Counted from the first letter of the stretch, positions 52,331 through 61,745 are shown. The stretch is DNA of 64,000 nucleotides from Altibacter sp. HG106 (GCF_028561755.1 NZ_JAQQTD010000003.1:369645-433644), one strand, 5' to 3'. The notes: generated from the letters alone by a model not told the origin. Translations and numbers: made by a program.

Positions 52331-52977
52331 TGCAAGCTGATTTTTTTAATTTCGTTAGAAGGGATGCGATCTTTCTGATAGCTGTTATGGGATAGAAAAA
52401 TCATCGCCCGTGCAATTTCTTCCGGTTCGATCATTTTGTATTTCTTCGGAATCAAAAAAGAAAAGGCAGAAAAGACCCCTTGCGCCAAGCGCTCTCCCAA
52501 ACGCTTTTCATCACGGTTTCCGCCAATCAATGAGGGCTGTAAGATAAAGGCCTTTGAAAGATCCATTTCTAACACGGCTTCTTCCATGTTACCTTTAACG
52601 CGATTGTAGAAAACCCTACTATTCGAGTTGGCTCCAAGTGCAGAGACCACTATAAACGCAGGAATTTCGTTGCTCTTACAGAGTTTGGCCGCGCTTACAG
52701 GAATACCATAGTCGATGGCGCGGTACTGCTCTTTATCGGGTGTCTTCGATTTTGTCGTGCCGATACAGCAAAACACCACGTCACCGGTAAACTGCGCAGC
52801 CATGTTTTCCAGTTGCGTCAGATCGGTGATGAAGGTTTTGATTTTTGGGTGTTGTACGGCCACCGGGCGCCGACTAAAAATCTTCACTTGCGCAAAGCGT
52901 TCGTCCTCCAGCAAAAGTGAGAGTAGGCACCCACCCGTAAGTCCGGTAGCCCCTAATAGAATAGCAGTTTTAGACAT
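52327..52977 (-). CDS. NAD(P)-binding atypical SDR (HTATIP2-like)
   Basis: 216 residues. Rossmann motif GATGLTGG in the first strand, then FCCIGTTKSK, VVSALGANSNSRVFYNRVKG and a helix-rich C-terminus. It resembles the atypical SDR group that includes HTATIP2/YbjT-like proteins; the Y/K catalytic pair may be Y and K in FYNRVKG. The substrate is unknown. Promoter-proximal gene of the four-gene minus operon, divergent from dinB (59-bp gap). Confidence 0.85.
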   Translation of the reverse strand: MSKTAILLGATGLTGGCLLSLLLEDERFAQVKIFSRRPVAVQHPKIKTFITDLTQLENMAAQFTGDVVFCCIGTTKSKTPDKEQYRAIDYGIPVSAAKLCKSNEIPAFIVVSALGANSNSRVFYNRVKGNMEEAVLEMDLSKAFILQPSLIGGNRDEKRLGERLAQGVFSAFSFLIPKKYKMIEPEEIARAMIFLSHNSYQKDRIPSNEIKKISLQ

Positions 52978-53036
52978 GGCCTTGGGTTTCGATCATAGCG
53001 TGCGAAATTCTTGCTTAAAGATATTAAATTTACATC

Positions 53037-54134
53037 ATGGACGCCGCTATCCCCATTCGAAAGATTATTCATGTAGACATGGATGCTTTTTATGCATCGG
53101 TCGAACAGCTGGATCGACCAGAGTTACGCGGCAAGCCCATTGCGGTGGGTGGCGGCGGAAAAAGAGGGGTGGTAAGTGCGGCGAGCTACGAAGCAAGAAA
53201 ATTTGGGGTTCACAGTGCCATGAGCGGTGTCTTAGCACGAAAGCGCTGCCCGGAACTCATCTTTGTAAAAACCCGATTTGATCGCTATCGAGAGCTGTCG
53301 CAACGCATACGCACCATCTTTTTCGAGTATACCGATTTGGTGGAGCCTTTATCCCTGGATGAAGCCTATTTAGACGTTACCGAAAACAAAAAAGGAAACC
53401 CCAGCGCCACCCTTATCGCTTCAGAAATAAGAGCAGCCATCAAAGAGAAGACCGGATTGAATGCTTCCGCAGGTATTTCCATCAACAAATTTATCGCCAA
53501 GGTGGCTAGTGATATCAATAAGCCGAACGGACAAAAAACCATTCCGCCCGAAGAGGTGTTGTCGTTTCTGGAAGGTTTGGATATAAAAAAGTTCTATGGG
53601 GTGGGCAAGGTGATGAAAGAAAAAATGTATCGACATGGCATCTATACCGGTCGGGACCTGAAGGATAAATCGATGGAATATTTGGAGGCTAACTTCGGAA
53701 AGAGCGGCGCCTACTATTACGACATTGTGCGTGGCATCCAACACAGTAAGGTAAGTCCGTCACGAACCCGCAAGTCACTTGCAGCCGAACGTACGTTTCG
53801 GGACAATATCGCTTCCGAAGTCTTTATGCTGGAGCGCTTAGAAGAAATTGCTGAAGAAGTGGAACGCCGACTTCAAAAAAGTAAGGTAGCCGGTAAGACG
53901 ATCACACTGAAAATTAAATACAGTGATTTCAAATTGCAAACTCGAAGCAAAACGCTGCCACTATACGTGGCGAGCAAAGACCTGATTATGGAGCATGTTA
54001 AAGATTTGTTATTCCAGTCGAAAATGGAAAACTCGGTACGTTTGTTGGGAATTTCCTTATCGAATCTAAACACCGAAGAAAGGAAAGCTGCGGTTGAGAA
54101 AACGGTTGATGTACAATTAACTCTCGACTTTTAA
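53037..54134 (+). CDS. dinB: DNA polymerase IV
   Basis: 365 residues. Y-family translesion polymerase. Catalytic acids D14 in HVDMDAFYAS and D108-E109 in SLDEAYLD are intact. The helix-hairpin-helix region reads FYGVGKVMKEKMY, and the little-finger domain contains VAGKTITLKIKYSDF. The extreme C-terminus (VDVQLTLDF) resembles a beta-clamp binding motif of the QLxLxF type. Start at ATG 53037 gives normal length. No SOS box could be confirmed in the short divergent gap. Confidence 0.95.
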   Translation: MDAAIPIRKIIHVDMDAFYASVEQLDRPELRGKPIAVGGGGKRGVVSAASYEARKFGVHSAMSGVLARKRCPELIFVKTRFDRYRELSQRIRTIFFEYTDLVEPLSLDEAYLDVTENKKGNPSATLIASEIRAAIKEKTGLNASAGISINKFIAKVASDINKPNGQKTIPPEEVLSFLEGLDIKKFYGVGKVMKEKMYRHGIYTGRDLKDKSMEYLEANFGKSGAYYYDIVRGIQHSKVSPSRTRKSLAAERTFRDNIASEVFMLERLEEIAEEVERRLQKSKVAGKTITLKIKYSDFKLQTRSKTLPLYVASKDLIMEHVKDLLFQSKMENSVRLLGISLSNLNTEERKAAVEKTVDVQLTLDF

Positions 54135-54230
54135 GCGTTCTCACTTCAATAAAACCCAAGCGGAAACGTTTTACCTGTATGACACACTACTACTTTTTGA
54201 ATCTGAATAGTAACTTAAATCTCAAACACG

Positions 54231-55013
54231 ATGAAAAAAGTAGTTTTCCTTTGCACTGCAACAGTGCTCGCCCTTTCCCTCCTCTCCTGTAAAAATGACC
54301 GCACCTCTGAAGTCGCTACTTCAGAAATTGACCTTCAAACTCCGAAAGACCTGGCCCTTAGCGAGTCTTCAGAAAAATCAACCCCCTTTTTGTATGTCAC
54401 GGCTCCCAGCGGCTTAAGTTTACGCGAATACGGAAATTTGCAAAGCGAACGATTGGCCCGTATGCCCTACGGAACACGGGTAGAAGTGATTGAGGCTGAA
54501 ACGAAACCTACGATGACGGTTGGGGATATCAAAGGCGGCATGCATCATGTGGCCTATAACCATAAAAAGGGATTCGCTTTTAACGGATATTTATCGCGCT
54601 ATTTTCCACCGGAAGCCGGAGTATCTGCGAAGGGCTATGCCTTAGAATTACAAGAATTCTTTCCGGAAGTCACTTTTTCGGAAAGTACTGGAGGCACAGT
54701 AAGTAAGCCTAGCAATACGGTACGTATCTCCTTGCCCGGTGCCCAATGGCATGAAGCCTTTTTTACCGCACAACGATTATATGATTTCCCAGATGCCTTT
54801 ACATTTCCCGGAATGCGCGGTAAAGCGAAAGAAATCATCGAGGAATCAGTGACAAAAGACGGTACATGGACGAGTCAGTTGCAGGTAACACGAACCAACA
54901 ACGAGCTGCAAAAGATCACCTATGTGTACACATCTGCTCAGTATAATTGGAGTGTCGAGATTGTTTCCAATGGGGACGCCATGGTACTCTCCCGAACGGA
55001 GATCGTGAAGTAA
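54231..55013 (+). CDS. SH3b-domain lipoprotein
   Basis: 260 residues. Lipobox LSC gives C20. After a short linker an SH3b domain covers about 50-130 (LYVTAPSGLSLREYGNLQSERL). The C-terminal 120 residues are a mixed alpha/beta unit with EAFFTAQRLYDFPDAFTFP and NNELQKITYVYTS. SH3b domains bind cell-wall or sugar ligands. No enzyme motif is seen. Monocistronic, closed by a strong terminator. Confidence 0.83.
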   Translation: MKKVVFLCTATVLALSLLSCKNDRTSEVATSEIDLQTPKDLALSESSEKSTPFLYVTAPSGLSLREYGNLQSERLARMPYGTRVEVIEAETKPTMTVGDIKGGMHHVAYNHKKGFAFNGYLSRYFPPEAGVSAKGYALELQEFFPEVTFSESTGGTVSKPSNTVRISLPGAQWHEAFFTAQRLYDFPDAFTFPGMRGKAKEIIEESVTKDGTWTSQLQVTRTNNELQKITYVYTSAQYNWSVEIVSNGDAMVLSRTEIVK

Positions 55014-55015
55014 TT

Positions 55016-55041
55016 AAAAGCCCCCAACTTTGGGGGCTTTT
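55016..55041. terminator. bidirectional rho-independent terminator
   Basis: AAAAGCCCCC at 55016-55025 pairs with GGGGGCTTTT at 55032-55041, loop AACTTT. It separates the convergent SH3b gene and pyk. Confidence 0.85.
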
Positions 55042-55046
55042 CTTAT

Positions 55047-56477
55047 TTATTTAGACTGCGAAACCCGAAGCGTATTCACCATCCCTTTATCGGCAATTGG
55101 CATGGCCGCCAGGTTGATTAAATAATCTCCTTTCTTTACAAAATTTCGTTGGGTTGCGATCTTGTTGACATCATCTACCGTTTCGTCGGTACTTACATAT
55201 TTATCGTAATAGAACGAGGTGACTCCCCAGAGTAAATTCAATCTACTTAGAATCCTTTTATTGGAAGTGAATACTAAGATATGGGCGTCGGGTCGCCAGG
55301 CGGATATTTGAAAGGCGGTGTACCCGCTATTGGTCAAGGTACATATGGCTTTGGCTTCAATCTCATTGGCCATCAAGGCCGCGTGATAACAAACCGATTT
55401 TGTCACATAACGATTCGTGCGTATGTGAGGTGGCTCTAAAGGCACCTGAATCAAGTCTGAGTTTTCCACATTTTTACAAATATTGGACATCGTTTCTATC
55501 ACCTCCACCGGATATTTCCCTACGGAAGTTTCCCCCGAAAGCATCACAGCATCGGCACCGTCCATGACGCTGTTCGCTACATCGTTTACTTCAGCACGTG
55601 TGGGGGTTAAACTGGAGATCATGGTTTCCATCATTTGAGTGGCAATAATCACCGGAATGCGTGCCTTTTTTGCCGTTAGTACCAATTGCTTTTGAATGAG
55701 CGGCACGTCGGCTGCAGGTACTTCCACTCCTAAATCACCACGCGCCACCATGAGTCCGTCACAATACGCAACAATCTTATCGATGTTCGCTACTGCTTCC
55801 GGTTTTTCTATTTTGGCAATGATCGGTATTTTATATTCACTATGGGCTTCAATCAAGGCCTGAAGCTCCTTTAGATCTTCCGCATGACGCACAAAGGAAA
55901 GCGCAATCCAATCGACTTCTTGTTCAATGGCAAATACCGCATCCTTTTTGTCTTTATCGGTAAGTGCAGGGAGTGAGATATTTGTATTGGGGAGATTAAC
56001 TCCTTTTTTAGAGCGCAGCGGACCGCCTTGAAGAACCTTTGCCGTAACCTCTTCTTTTTTATCGGTTTCCATGACCTTGAAGATCAGTTTACCATCGTCT
56101 AACAGGATTCGTTCCCCGGGGTTCACATCATGTGGGAAGCTGTCATAATTCATGTAAACGCGTTCGCGCGTCCCTTCAAATTCTTTGCCGGTGCAGAATT
56201 TGATGACATCTCCTTTTTTTACCACCACTTCCTCCTTCATGATCCCAACACGTAATTTGGGCCCTTGTAAATCGGCGAGAATAGCCGTTCCGGATTCGAG
56301 CTCTTCACTCAGTGATCGAATCATTTTAATTCGCTCTCTGACATCGTCATAGCTGGCATGGGAGAAGTTGATACGAAACACATCAACCCCTGCCTTGATC
56401 ATCTTTTTCAGGGTATTCTTATCGGAGGTTGCCGGCCCTAAGGTGGCAACTATTTTGGTTCGTTTTCTTGCAGGCAT
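55047..56477 (-). CDS. pyk: pyruvate kinase
   Basis: 476 residues. Converts phosphoenolpyruvate and ADP to pyruvate and ATP. N-terminal RTKIVATLGPATSD, RINFSHASYDD, the catalytic IIAKIEKPEAV (with the conserved Lys) and the MVARGDLGVE and TQMMETM segments are intact; the C-terminal domain is present. The ATG overlaps the stop of the IPExxxVDY gene by one base (TAATG). This order is common in flavobacteria. Confidence 0.96.
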   Translation of the reverse strand: MPARKRTKIVATLGPATSDKNTLKKMIKAGVDVFRINFSHASYDDVRERIKMIRSLSEELESGTAILADLQGPKLRVGIMKEEVVVKKGDVIKFCTGKEFEGTRERVYMNYDSFPHDVNPGERILLDDGKLIFKVMETDKKEEVTAKVLQGGPLRSKKGVNLPNTNISLPALTDKDKKDAVFAIEQEVDWIALSFVRHAEDLKELQALIEAHSEYKIPIIAKIEKPEAVANIDKIVAYCDGLMVARGDLGVEVPAADVPLIQKQLVLTAKKARIPVIIATQMMETMISSLTPTRAEVNDVANSVMDGADAVMLSGETSVGKYPVEVIETMSNICKNVENSDLIQVPLEPPHIRTNRYVTKSVCYHAALMANEIEAKAICTLTNSGYTAFQISAWRPDAHILVFTSNKRILSRLNLLWGVTSFYYDKYVSTDETVDDVNKIATQRNFVKKGDYLINLAAMPIADKGMVNTLRVSQSK

Positions 56478-56968
56478 TAGTTGAATATTAAATTGTTTTT
56501 TGATTTTATAGCTTCGGAAGCAATCGAATAAGCCGAAATGACATGGCGAATCTCGTTGATCTCAAGTAAAAGCTTTCGCAGTGAAGGCGGGGTGTCTTCC
56601 GACTGGATTTTCAGAAAGAAGTCTACGTTCTTATATTCCGGAAGCAAATAGTGGGTTCTGGTGTTTTCTTCTTCCGAAGTACTAAATAGTCCGCCTCCCG
56701 AAACCATTTTGGCTTCCACCGACTTACATTTATTGGCCACCAGGTGATACTGAATATCATGCTGTGCATGTTCATAGGTAAACCATGGAAACGTAATGGA
56801 AAGCCCGTTTTTAGACAAATCGATATCGGTTCGCTCTCGATGCAACCGCATGTGGGTGTGTTGATTTAGTAAGTACGCCATCTTATAATCGGCTTCGCTA
56901 CAGTGAATCGCCACTAACGAATACACCTCATCACAAGCCTCATCCAAAACCAATTTATAGTGTCCCAC
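56477..56968 (-). CDS. IPExxxVDY family protein
   Basis: 163 residues, start codon GTG at 56968; the only nearby upstream ATG is followed by an in-frame stop. Family typical of Bacteroidota and encoded upstream of pyruvate kinase. The signature appears as LPEYKNVDFFLK near residue 128, and the N-terminus is YKLVLDEACDEVYSLVAIH. No known function; a link to glycolysis is suggested only by position. A 14-bp perfect palindrome lies directly upstream. Confidence 0.85.
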   Translation of the reverse strand: MGHYKLVLDEACDEVYSLVAIHCSEADYKMAYLLNQHTHMRLHRERTDIDLSKNGLSITFPWFTYEHAQHDIQYHLVANKCKSVEAKMVSGGGLFSTSEEENTRTHYLLPEYKNVDFFLKIQSEDTPPSLRKLLLEINEIRHVISAYSIASEAIKSKNNLIFN

Positions 56969-56970
56969 GG

Positions 56971-56984
56971 AAGTAAATTTACTT
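56971..56984. promoter_or_regulatory. 14-bp perfect palindrome upstream of the IPExxxVDY-pyk unit
   Basis: AAGTAAATTTACTT at 56971-56984 is its own reverse complement and ends two bases before the GTG start at 56968. It has no T-run. It could be an operator, or a small hairpin at the translation start. Confidence 0.45.
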
Positions 56985-57090
56985 AAAAATACACATAGTT
57001 TACACGAAGTACGCTATGGAAGCCTCCCTATTTGTAACGAAAACGTTTGCGAAAAGAACACTAAGTTCTAGCTTTCGATGTGTTGCAAGA

Positions 57091-57834
57091 CTATTGAATT
57101 TCTCTGTCGATTGCGTCTTGAAGTTTGTAGTAGGCTCTTTTGGCAGCGCGTTCTTCTGCTTTCTTTTTAGACGTGGCTCTGGCCTTAGCGACCACCTCTC
57201 CGTCTAAATGAAGTTTTACGCCGAAGTGTTTCAGGGTGTCGGCTCCAGTGTCTTCAAAAACAATAAATCGAAAACTCTTTTTCTTCTTTTGACACCATTC
57301 AATAAACAAGCTCTTATAGCTAATGATCTTTCCTTCCAGTCGTTCAATATCGACATACGGATCGATGACGCGCTTATAGATAAATTTTTCACAATACTTA
57401 TATCCCCGATCCAGATAAATGGCTCCTACCAGCGCCTCAAATACGTTACCGTGTACGTTGCCGCCAAATTGCTCTAAGGGAATAGATGTCTTTAAGTGCT
57501 TGATGAGCTCTAGATCGCGCCCCAATTCGTTTAGGTGTTCTCTACTCACCACTTTGGCGCGCATTTTCGTTAGGTAGCCTTCATCTCCTGAGGGAACTTC
57601 TGTAAATAAATGAGACGCAATGACCGCGCTCAGCATGGCATCCCCCAAAAATTCAAGGCGTTCGTAGTTCTGAGCGGCTCCTTTGGTGTTCGTTTCGTTC
57701 ATCGAACGGTGTGTAAAGGCCTCACGATAGATACTAATATCCTTAGGTTTAAATCCGAGGATTTTTTTAATGGTATAAAAAAAATCCCCGTCCTTTTCAG
57801 CACGAGGATTGAATATGTCTTTAATTTTGGCCAT
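57091..57834 (-). CDS. rnc: ribonuclease III
   Basis: 247 residues. Cuts double-stranded RNA, including rRNA precursors. The catalytic signature ERLEFLGD is at 58-65, the second acidic motif is in VFEALVGAIYLD, and a dsRNA-binding domain fills about 175-240 (KSFRFIVFEDTG ... KKKAEERAAKRAYYKL). Slightly longer than E. coli Rnc (226), which is usual in Bacteroidota. Placed 5 bp after fabF in the acpP-fabF-rnc operon. Confidence 0.95.
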   Translation of the reverse strand: MAKIKDIFNPRAEKDGDFFYTIKKILGFKPKDISIYREAFTHRSMNETNTKGAAQNYERLEFLGDAMLSAVIASHLFTEVPSGDEGYLTKMRAKVVSREHLNELGRDLELIKHLKTSIPLEQFGGNVHGNVFEALVGAIYLDRGYKYCEKFIYKRVIDPYVDIERLEGKIISYKSLFIEWCQKKKKSFRFIVFEDTGADTLKHFGVKLHLDGEVVAKARATSKKKAEERAAKRAYYKLQDAIDREIQ

Positions 57835-57839
57835 TTACA

Positions 57840-59093
57840 TTAAGCGTCCCATTTTTTGAACAGTACGCAGGCGTTATGTCCTCCAAAGCCAAAGGTATTG
57901 CTCATGACGACATTAATTTCTCGTTCTTGCGCTTTATTAAGCGTAAGATTAAAAGAGGGATCAATATTCTCATCGACGGTCGTGTGATTAATGGTAGGAG
58001 GAACAATTCCGTGCTGCATCGATAAGATTGACGCAATGGCTTCGATGGCTCCCGCCGCACCGAGTAAGTGACCCGTCATTGACTTGGTTGAATTGATGTT
58101 GATTTCCTTGGCGTGTTCTCCAAATACTTTCGTGATGGCCTTAAGCTCGGCAACATCTCCTAAAGGAGTGGAGGTTCCATGTGTGTTAATGGCATCTACC
58201 TCTTTTGGATCCATGTTGGCGTCGCGCAAGCAATTGAGCATAACGCGTTCTACACCAATGCCGTCTGGATGCGGCGCCGTCATGTGATAGGCATCACTAG
58301 ACATCCCACCGCCAACAACTTCCGCATAGATTTTAGCACCTCGCTTTTTAGCGTGCTCGTATTCTTCTAGGATCAGGGCCCCGGCACCTTCTCCTAACAC
58401 AAACCCATCTCTTGTGGCATCAAAAGGTCTGGATGCTGTTTCCGGACTTTCGTTACGAGTTGATAAGGCATGCATGGCATTAAAACCGCCCATCCCTGCT
58501 TGGGTAACTGCGGCTTCGCTTCCGCCGGTTACAATAATATCACAATGCCCCAATCGAATGTAGTTAAGGGCATCTATTAAGGCGTTAGCAGAAGAAGCAC
58601 AGGCAGAGACCGTTGTATAGTTAGGCCCCATAAAGCCGTGCTTAATCGAGATATTTCCGGGAGCGATATCTGCGATCATTTTAGGAATGAAGAAGGGGTT
58701 GAAACGCGGCGTTCCATCCCCTTCTGCAAAATTTATTACTTCATTCTGAAAAGTCTCCAACCCGCCAATTCCGGCACCCCAGATAACACCAACACGAAAT
58801 TTGTCAACATCATCAATATTGATTTGGGCGTCTTCAATGGCTTCGGAAGAAGAAACAAGCGCATACTGAGCAAAGCGATCCAGCTTTCTTGCTTCCTTTC
58901 GATCAAAATGATCTTGTGGGTCGTAATTTTTTATTTCACAAGCGAATTTCGTCTTAAACTTTTCCGTATCAAAATACGTAATAGGCGCACAACCGCTTTT
59001 CCCATTTTTTAACCCTTCCCAGTACGCTGAGACTGAATTACCAATAGGAGTTAACGCGCCTAGACCCGTTACGACAACTCGCTTAAGTTCCAT
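57840..59093 (-). CDS. fabF: beta-ketoacyl-ACP synthase II
   Basis: 417 residues. Condenses malonyl-ACP with acyl-ACP in fatty acid elongation. The nucleophile C165 is in TVSACASSANAL, with H305 in NTHGTSTPLGD, K337 and H342 in STKSMTGHLLGAAG. The C-terminal GFGGHNACVLF closes the thiolase fold. Length is standard. It lies 12 bp after acpP and 5 bp before rnc, a widely conserved order. Confidence 0.97.
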   Translation of the reverse strand: MELKRVVVTGLGALTPIGNSVSAYWEGLKNGKSGCAPITYFDTEKFKTKFACEIKNYDPQDHFDRKEARKLDRFAQYALVSSSEAIEDAQINIDDVDKFRVGVIWGAGIGGLETFQNEVINFAEGDGTPRFNPFFIPKMIADIAPGNISIKHGFMGPNYTTVSACASSANALIDALNYIRLGHCDIIVTGGSEAAVTQAGMGGFNAMHALSTRNESPETASRPFDATRDGFVLGEGAGALILEEYEHAKKRGAKIYAEVVGGGMSSDAYHMTAPHPDGIGVERVMLNCLRDANMDPKEVDAINTHGTSTPLGDVAELKAITKVFGEHAKEININSTKSMTGHLLGAAGAIEAIASILSMQHGIVPPTINHTTVDENIDPSFNLTLNKAQEREINVVMSNTFGFGGHNACVLFKKWDA

Positions 59094-59105
59094 AAATATG
59101 TATTC

Positions 59106-59339
59106 TTATTTCGCGTCTTCGATGTAAGAAATAGCTTGACCTACGGTAGCGATATTTTCCGCTTGATCGTCTGGAATCTGAATGTCGAATTCTTTTTCGA
59201 ATTCCATGATAAGCTCTACCGTATCAAGTGAATCTGCCCCTAAGTCGTTAGTGAAGCTCGCTTCGTTAACAACTTCGTTTTCGTCAACACCTAATTTGTC
59301 TACGATGATTGCTTTTACTCTTGATGCAATGTCTGACAT
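59106..59339 (-). CDS. acpP: acyl carrier protein
   Basis: 77 residues, acidic. Carries growing acyl chains on a 4'-phosphopantetheine attached to S37 within [12 protein letters not shown]. Four-helix ACP pattern with [14 protein letters not shown] in helix 3. First gene of acpP-fabF-rnc, facing away from purN across a 177-bp gap that holds both promoters. Confidence 0.97.
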   Translation of the reverse strand: MSDIASRVKAIIVDKLGVDENEVVNEASFTNDLGADSLDTVELIMEFEKEFDIQIPDDQAENIATVGQAISYIEDAK

Positions 59340-59370
59340 AATGTTTGAATTTTAGATTTTAATTAAGTGG

Positions 59371-59378
59371 CAAAAATA
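59371..59378 (-). promoter_or_regulatory. predicted -7 box of the acpP operon
   Basis: CAAAAATA on plus reads TATTTTTG on minus, matching TAnnTTTG, 31 bp upstream of the acpP start. The surrounding DNA is very AT-rich; the -33 element is unclear. Confidence 0.45.
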
Positions 59379-59463
59379 AAATATTTTAATTGAAAACCCC
59401 ATTTTGACTGTAAAATGTGATTACCAAGTTAGGAATTTTTAAGCGAAGTAAATCGCCATTGCC

Positions 59464-59471
59464 TACTTTTG
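59464..59471 (+). promoter_or_regulatory. predicted -7 box of purN-rnhA
   Basis: TACTTTTG matches TAnnTTTG and lies 45 bp upstream of the purN start. Confidence 0.5.
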
Positions 59472-59516
59472 TGATGAATTTAATTAATATTTCGTTGAAC
59501 CCCCTCTTCCGTCCAA

Positions 59517-60095
59517 ATGAAAAAACGTATCGTCATCTTTGCTTCCGGAAATGGTACCAATGCCAAAAAGATCATTGAATACTTTCAGTCGTCTGAAACA
59601 GCCGAGGTGATTCAGGTCATCGCAAGCAAGAAGGATGCCAAAGTTTTGGAAGTCGCTGATTCACATCATATTGCTTCCGAATTTATTCCCAAAGAAGGCT
59701 TTCAGAATCCTGAAAAACTGATTGAAAAACTTCAGTCTCAGAAGGTAGATCTCATCGTTCTTGCGGGGTTCCTTCTGAAGATCCCACCCGCATTCGTGGA
59801 AGCGTTTCCGAACAAAATTATCAATATTCATCCCGCCTTATTGCCAAAGTTTGGCGGCAAAGGAATGTACGGCAAGTTTGTTCATGAAGCGGTCGCCGCT
59901 TCCGAAGAAAAAGAAACCGGAATTACCATTCATTATGTAAATGAACAGTATGATGAGGGCGCGATTATCTTTCAGACGGCCGTCCCCGTAGCAAAAAACG
60001 ACACGCCTGAACAGATTGCAAAGAAGGTACAACACCTGGAGCATCAACATTTTCCGAAGGTTATTGAAACGCTCTTAAGCACTCCAAATGAGTAA
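59517..60095 (+). CDS. purN: phosphoribosylglycinamide formyltransferase
   Basis: 192 residues. Adds a formyl group from 10-formyl-THF to GAR in purine synthesis. The phosphate-binding ASGNGTNAKKI is at 9-19, and the catalytic trio is N103 and H105 in INIHPALLPKF and D146 in NEQYDEGAI. Length is normal. The stop overlaps rnhA by 8 bp. Confidence 0.95.
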   Translation: MKKRIVIFASGNGTNAKKIIEYFQSSETAEVIQVIASKKDAKVLEVADSHHIASEFIPKEGFQNPEKLIEKLQSQKVDLIVLAGFLLKIPPAFVEAFPNKIINIHPALLPKFGGKGMYGKFVHEAVAASEEKETGITIHYVNEQYDEGAIIFQTAVPVAKNDTPEQIAKKVQHLEHQHFPKVIETLLSTPNE

Positions 60096-60729
60096 GAAAA
60101 AACAAAAATATTATGTGGTTTGGTTTGGGAATCCTACCGGTATCTTCGACAGTTGGGAGCAATGCAAAAAAGCGATTGCAGGGATTTCTGGCGCCCAATA
60201 CAAAAGTTTTGAAAGCCTGAAAGAGGCTCAGATCGCCTATAATAAGGAGTATAAGGATTACAAAGGGAAGGGTGGAAGCAAGAAAAAAACCCTCACCAAA
60301 GCGCAGTTGGAGGCCATTGGCGAGCCTAACTTGTTTTCTATCGCAGTAGATGCCGCCTCAAGCGGCAACCCGGGTGTGATGGAATATCGTGGAGTGGACA
60401 CCCAAACACAGCAACAACTTTTTCATCAGGGACCCTTTCAGCAAGGCACTAATAATGTAGGAGAATTCTTGGCCCTAGTACACGGACTCGCCTACTTGAA
60501 GAAAAATAAGAGCGATCGTATTTTGTATTCCGATAGCAAGATCGCCATGGGGTGGGTGCGTCGTAAAAAGTGCAACACGAAACTCAAGAAAACCGACAAA
60601 AACAAAAAGCTCTTTGAATTAATTGCCCGGGCAGAAGGTTGGTTAAAAACAAACACGTATACCACTACGGTGGTAAAATGGGAAACCAAAGCCTGGGGAG
60701 AAATCCCGGCAGATTTTGGTCGGAAATGA
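60088..60729 (+). CDS. rnhA: ribonuclease H1 with N-terminal viroplasmin domain
   Basis: 213 residues. A caulimovirus viroplasmin-type RNA-hybrid binding domain is at about 6-55 (YYVVWFGNPTGIFDSWEQC). A basic linker leads to the RNase H domain from about 82, with catalytic D88, E126 (GEFLAL) and D149 (YSDSKIAM). Degrades the RNA strand of RNA/DNA hybrids, e.g. replication primers. Coupled to purN by overlap. Confidence 0.93.
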   Translation: MSKKKQKYYVVWFGNPTGIFDSWEQCKKAIAGISGAQYKSFESLKEAQIAYNKEYKDYKGKGGSKKKTLTKAQLEAIGEPNLFSIAVDAASSGNPGVMEYRGVDTQTQQQLFHQGPFQQGTNNVGEFLALVHGLAYLKKNKSDRILYSDSKIAMGWVRRKKCNTKLKKTDKNKKLFELIARAEGWLKTNTYTTTVVKWETKAWGEIPADFGRK

Positions 60730-60765
60730 TCCCATAGAGCACCTTTCTTTTTATCACAAAAGCTG

Positions 60766-60773
60766 TATCTTTG
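60766..60773 (+). promoter_or_regulatory. predicted -7 box of the PfkB gene
   Basis: TATCTTTG matches TAnnTTTG, 23 bp upstream of the start at 60797. Confidence 0.5.
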
Positions 60774-60796
60774 CCCCTTACTTTTAACCCCCTTAC

Positions 60797-61720
60797 ATGA
60801 GCAAGCTCGTAATTGTTGGAACCGTAGCGTTCGACGCCATTGAAACCCCATTTGGAAAAACCGATAAGATCTTAGGCGGTGCCGCCACATTTATAGGATT
60901 GGCAGCTTCCCAATGTGATGCAGACGGAGCGATTGTTTCTGTGGTGGGTGGTGATTTTCCGGAAGAATATATTGCACTTCTGAAAAACCACAATTTAAAC
61001 GTTACTGGTTTGGAAATCGTGAAGGAGGGAAAGACCTTTTTTTGGAGCGGAAAATATCACAACGATATGAACACGCGTGATACCTTGGTAACCGAACTCA
61101 ATGTATTGGAGAACTTTAATCCGAAAGTTCCAGATACCTATCACGATGCCGAAGTAGTGATGTTAGGTAATTTACACCCGGCCGTACAACTGGGCGTGAT
61201 AGAACAGATGCAAGCGCCCAAACTCATTGTGTTAGACACTATGAATTTTTGGATGGATCACACCTTGGATCTTTTGAAGGAAGTGATCGCTAAGGTAGAC
61301 GTTATCACCATAAATGATGAAGAGGCCCGGCAGCTTACGGGAGAGTATTCATTGGTGGTGGCCGCGAAAAAAATCATGGAAATGGGCCCTTCTCATGTAG
61401 TTATTAAAAAAGGAGAACACGGTGCCTTGTTGTTTCATATGGAGGAGGTCTTCTTTGCGCCGGCACTTCCGTTGGAAGAAGTTTTTGATCCCACCGGTGC
61501 GGGAGATACTTTTGCAGGCGGATTTACAGGATATTTGGCGAAGACAGGCGACTACAGTTTTGAAAACATGAAGAATGCCATTATTTATGGATCGGCACTC
61601 GCCTCCTTTTGTGTAGAAAAATTTGGAACCGAACGGCTGGTACATCTGTCGAAGAAAGAAGTACACCAACGCTTGCAACAGTTTCAGCAGTTGACCCAAT
61701 TTGATATTGAACTAGAATAA
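60797..61720 (+). CDS. PfkB family carbohydrate/nucleoside kinase
   Basis: 307 residues. Ribokinase/PfkB fold: ILGGAATFIGLAAS near the N-terminus, and the second PfkB signature DPTGAGDTFAGGF with the catalytic Asp in GAGD. Phosphorylates a sugar or nucleoside; the conserved position upstream of the PurF-like gene and near purN suggests a nucleoside substrate, but this is inference. Ended by its own terminator before the next gene. Confidence 0.92.
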   Translation: MSKLVIVGTVAFDAIETPFGKTDKILGGAATFIGLAASQCDADGAIVSVVGGDFPEEYIALLKNHNLNVTGLEIVKEGKTFFWSGKYHNDMNTRDTLVTELNVLENFNPKVPDTYHDAEVVMLGNLHPAVQLGVIEQMQAPKLIVLDTMNFWMDHTLDLLKEVIAKVDVITINDEEARQLTGEYSLVVAAKKIMEMGPSHVVIKKGEHGALLFHMEEVFFAPALPLEEVFDPTGAGDTFAGGFTGYLAKTGDYSFENMKNAIIYGSALASFCVEKFGTERLVHLSKKEVHQRLQQFQQLTQFDIELE

Positions 61721-61725
61721 TCCTT

Positions 61726-61745
61726 CGCCCTGAACTTTCGGGGCG
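61726..61745 (+). terminator. rho-independent terminator after the PfkB gene
   Basis: CGCCCTGA at 61726-61733 pairs with TTTCGGGGCG-side bases 61738-61745 (one G-T pair), followed by TTTTTAG. It sits between the PfkB and PurF-like genes, so the latter probably has its own start site or relies on read-through. Confidence 0.7.
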
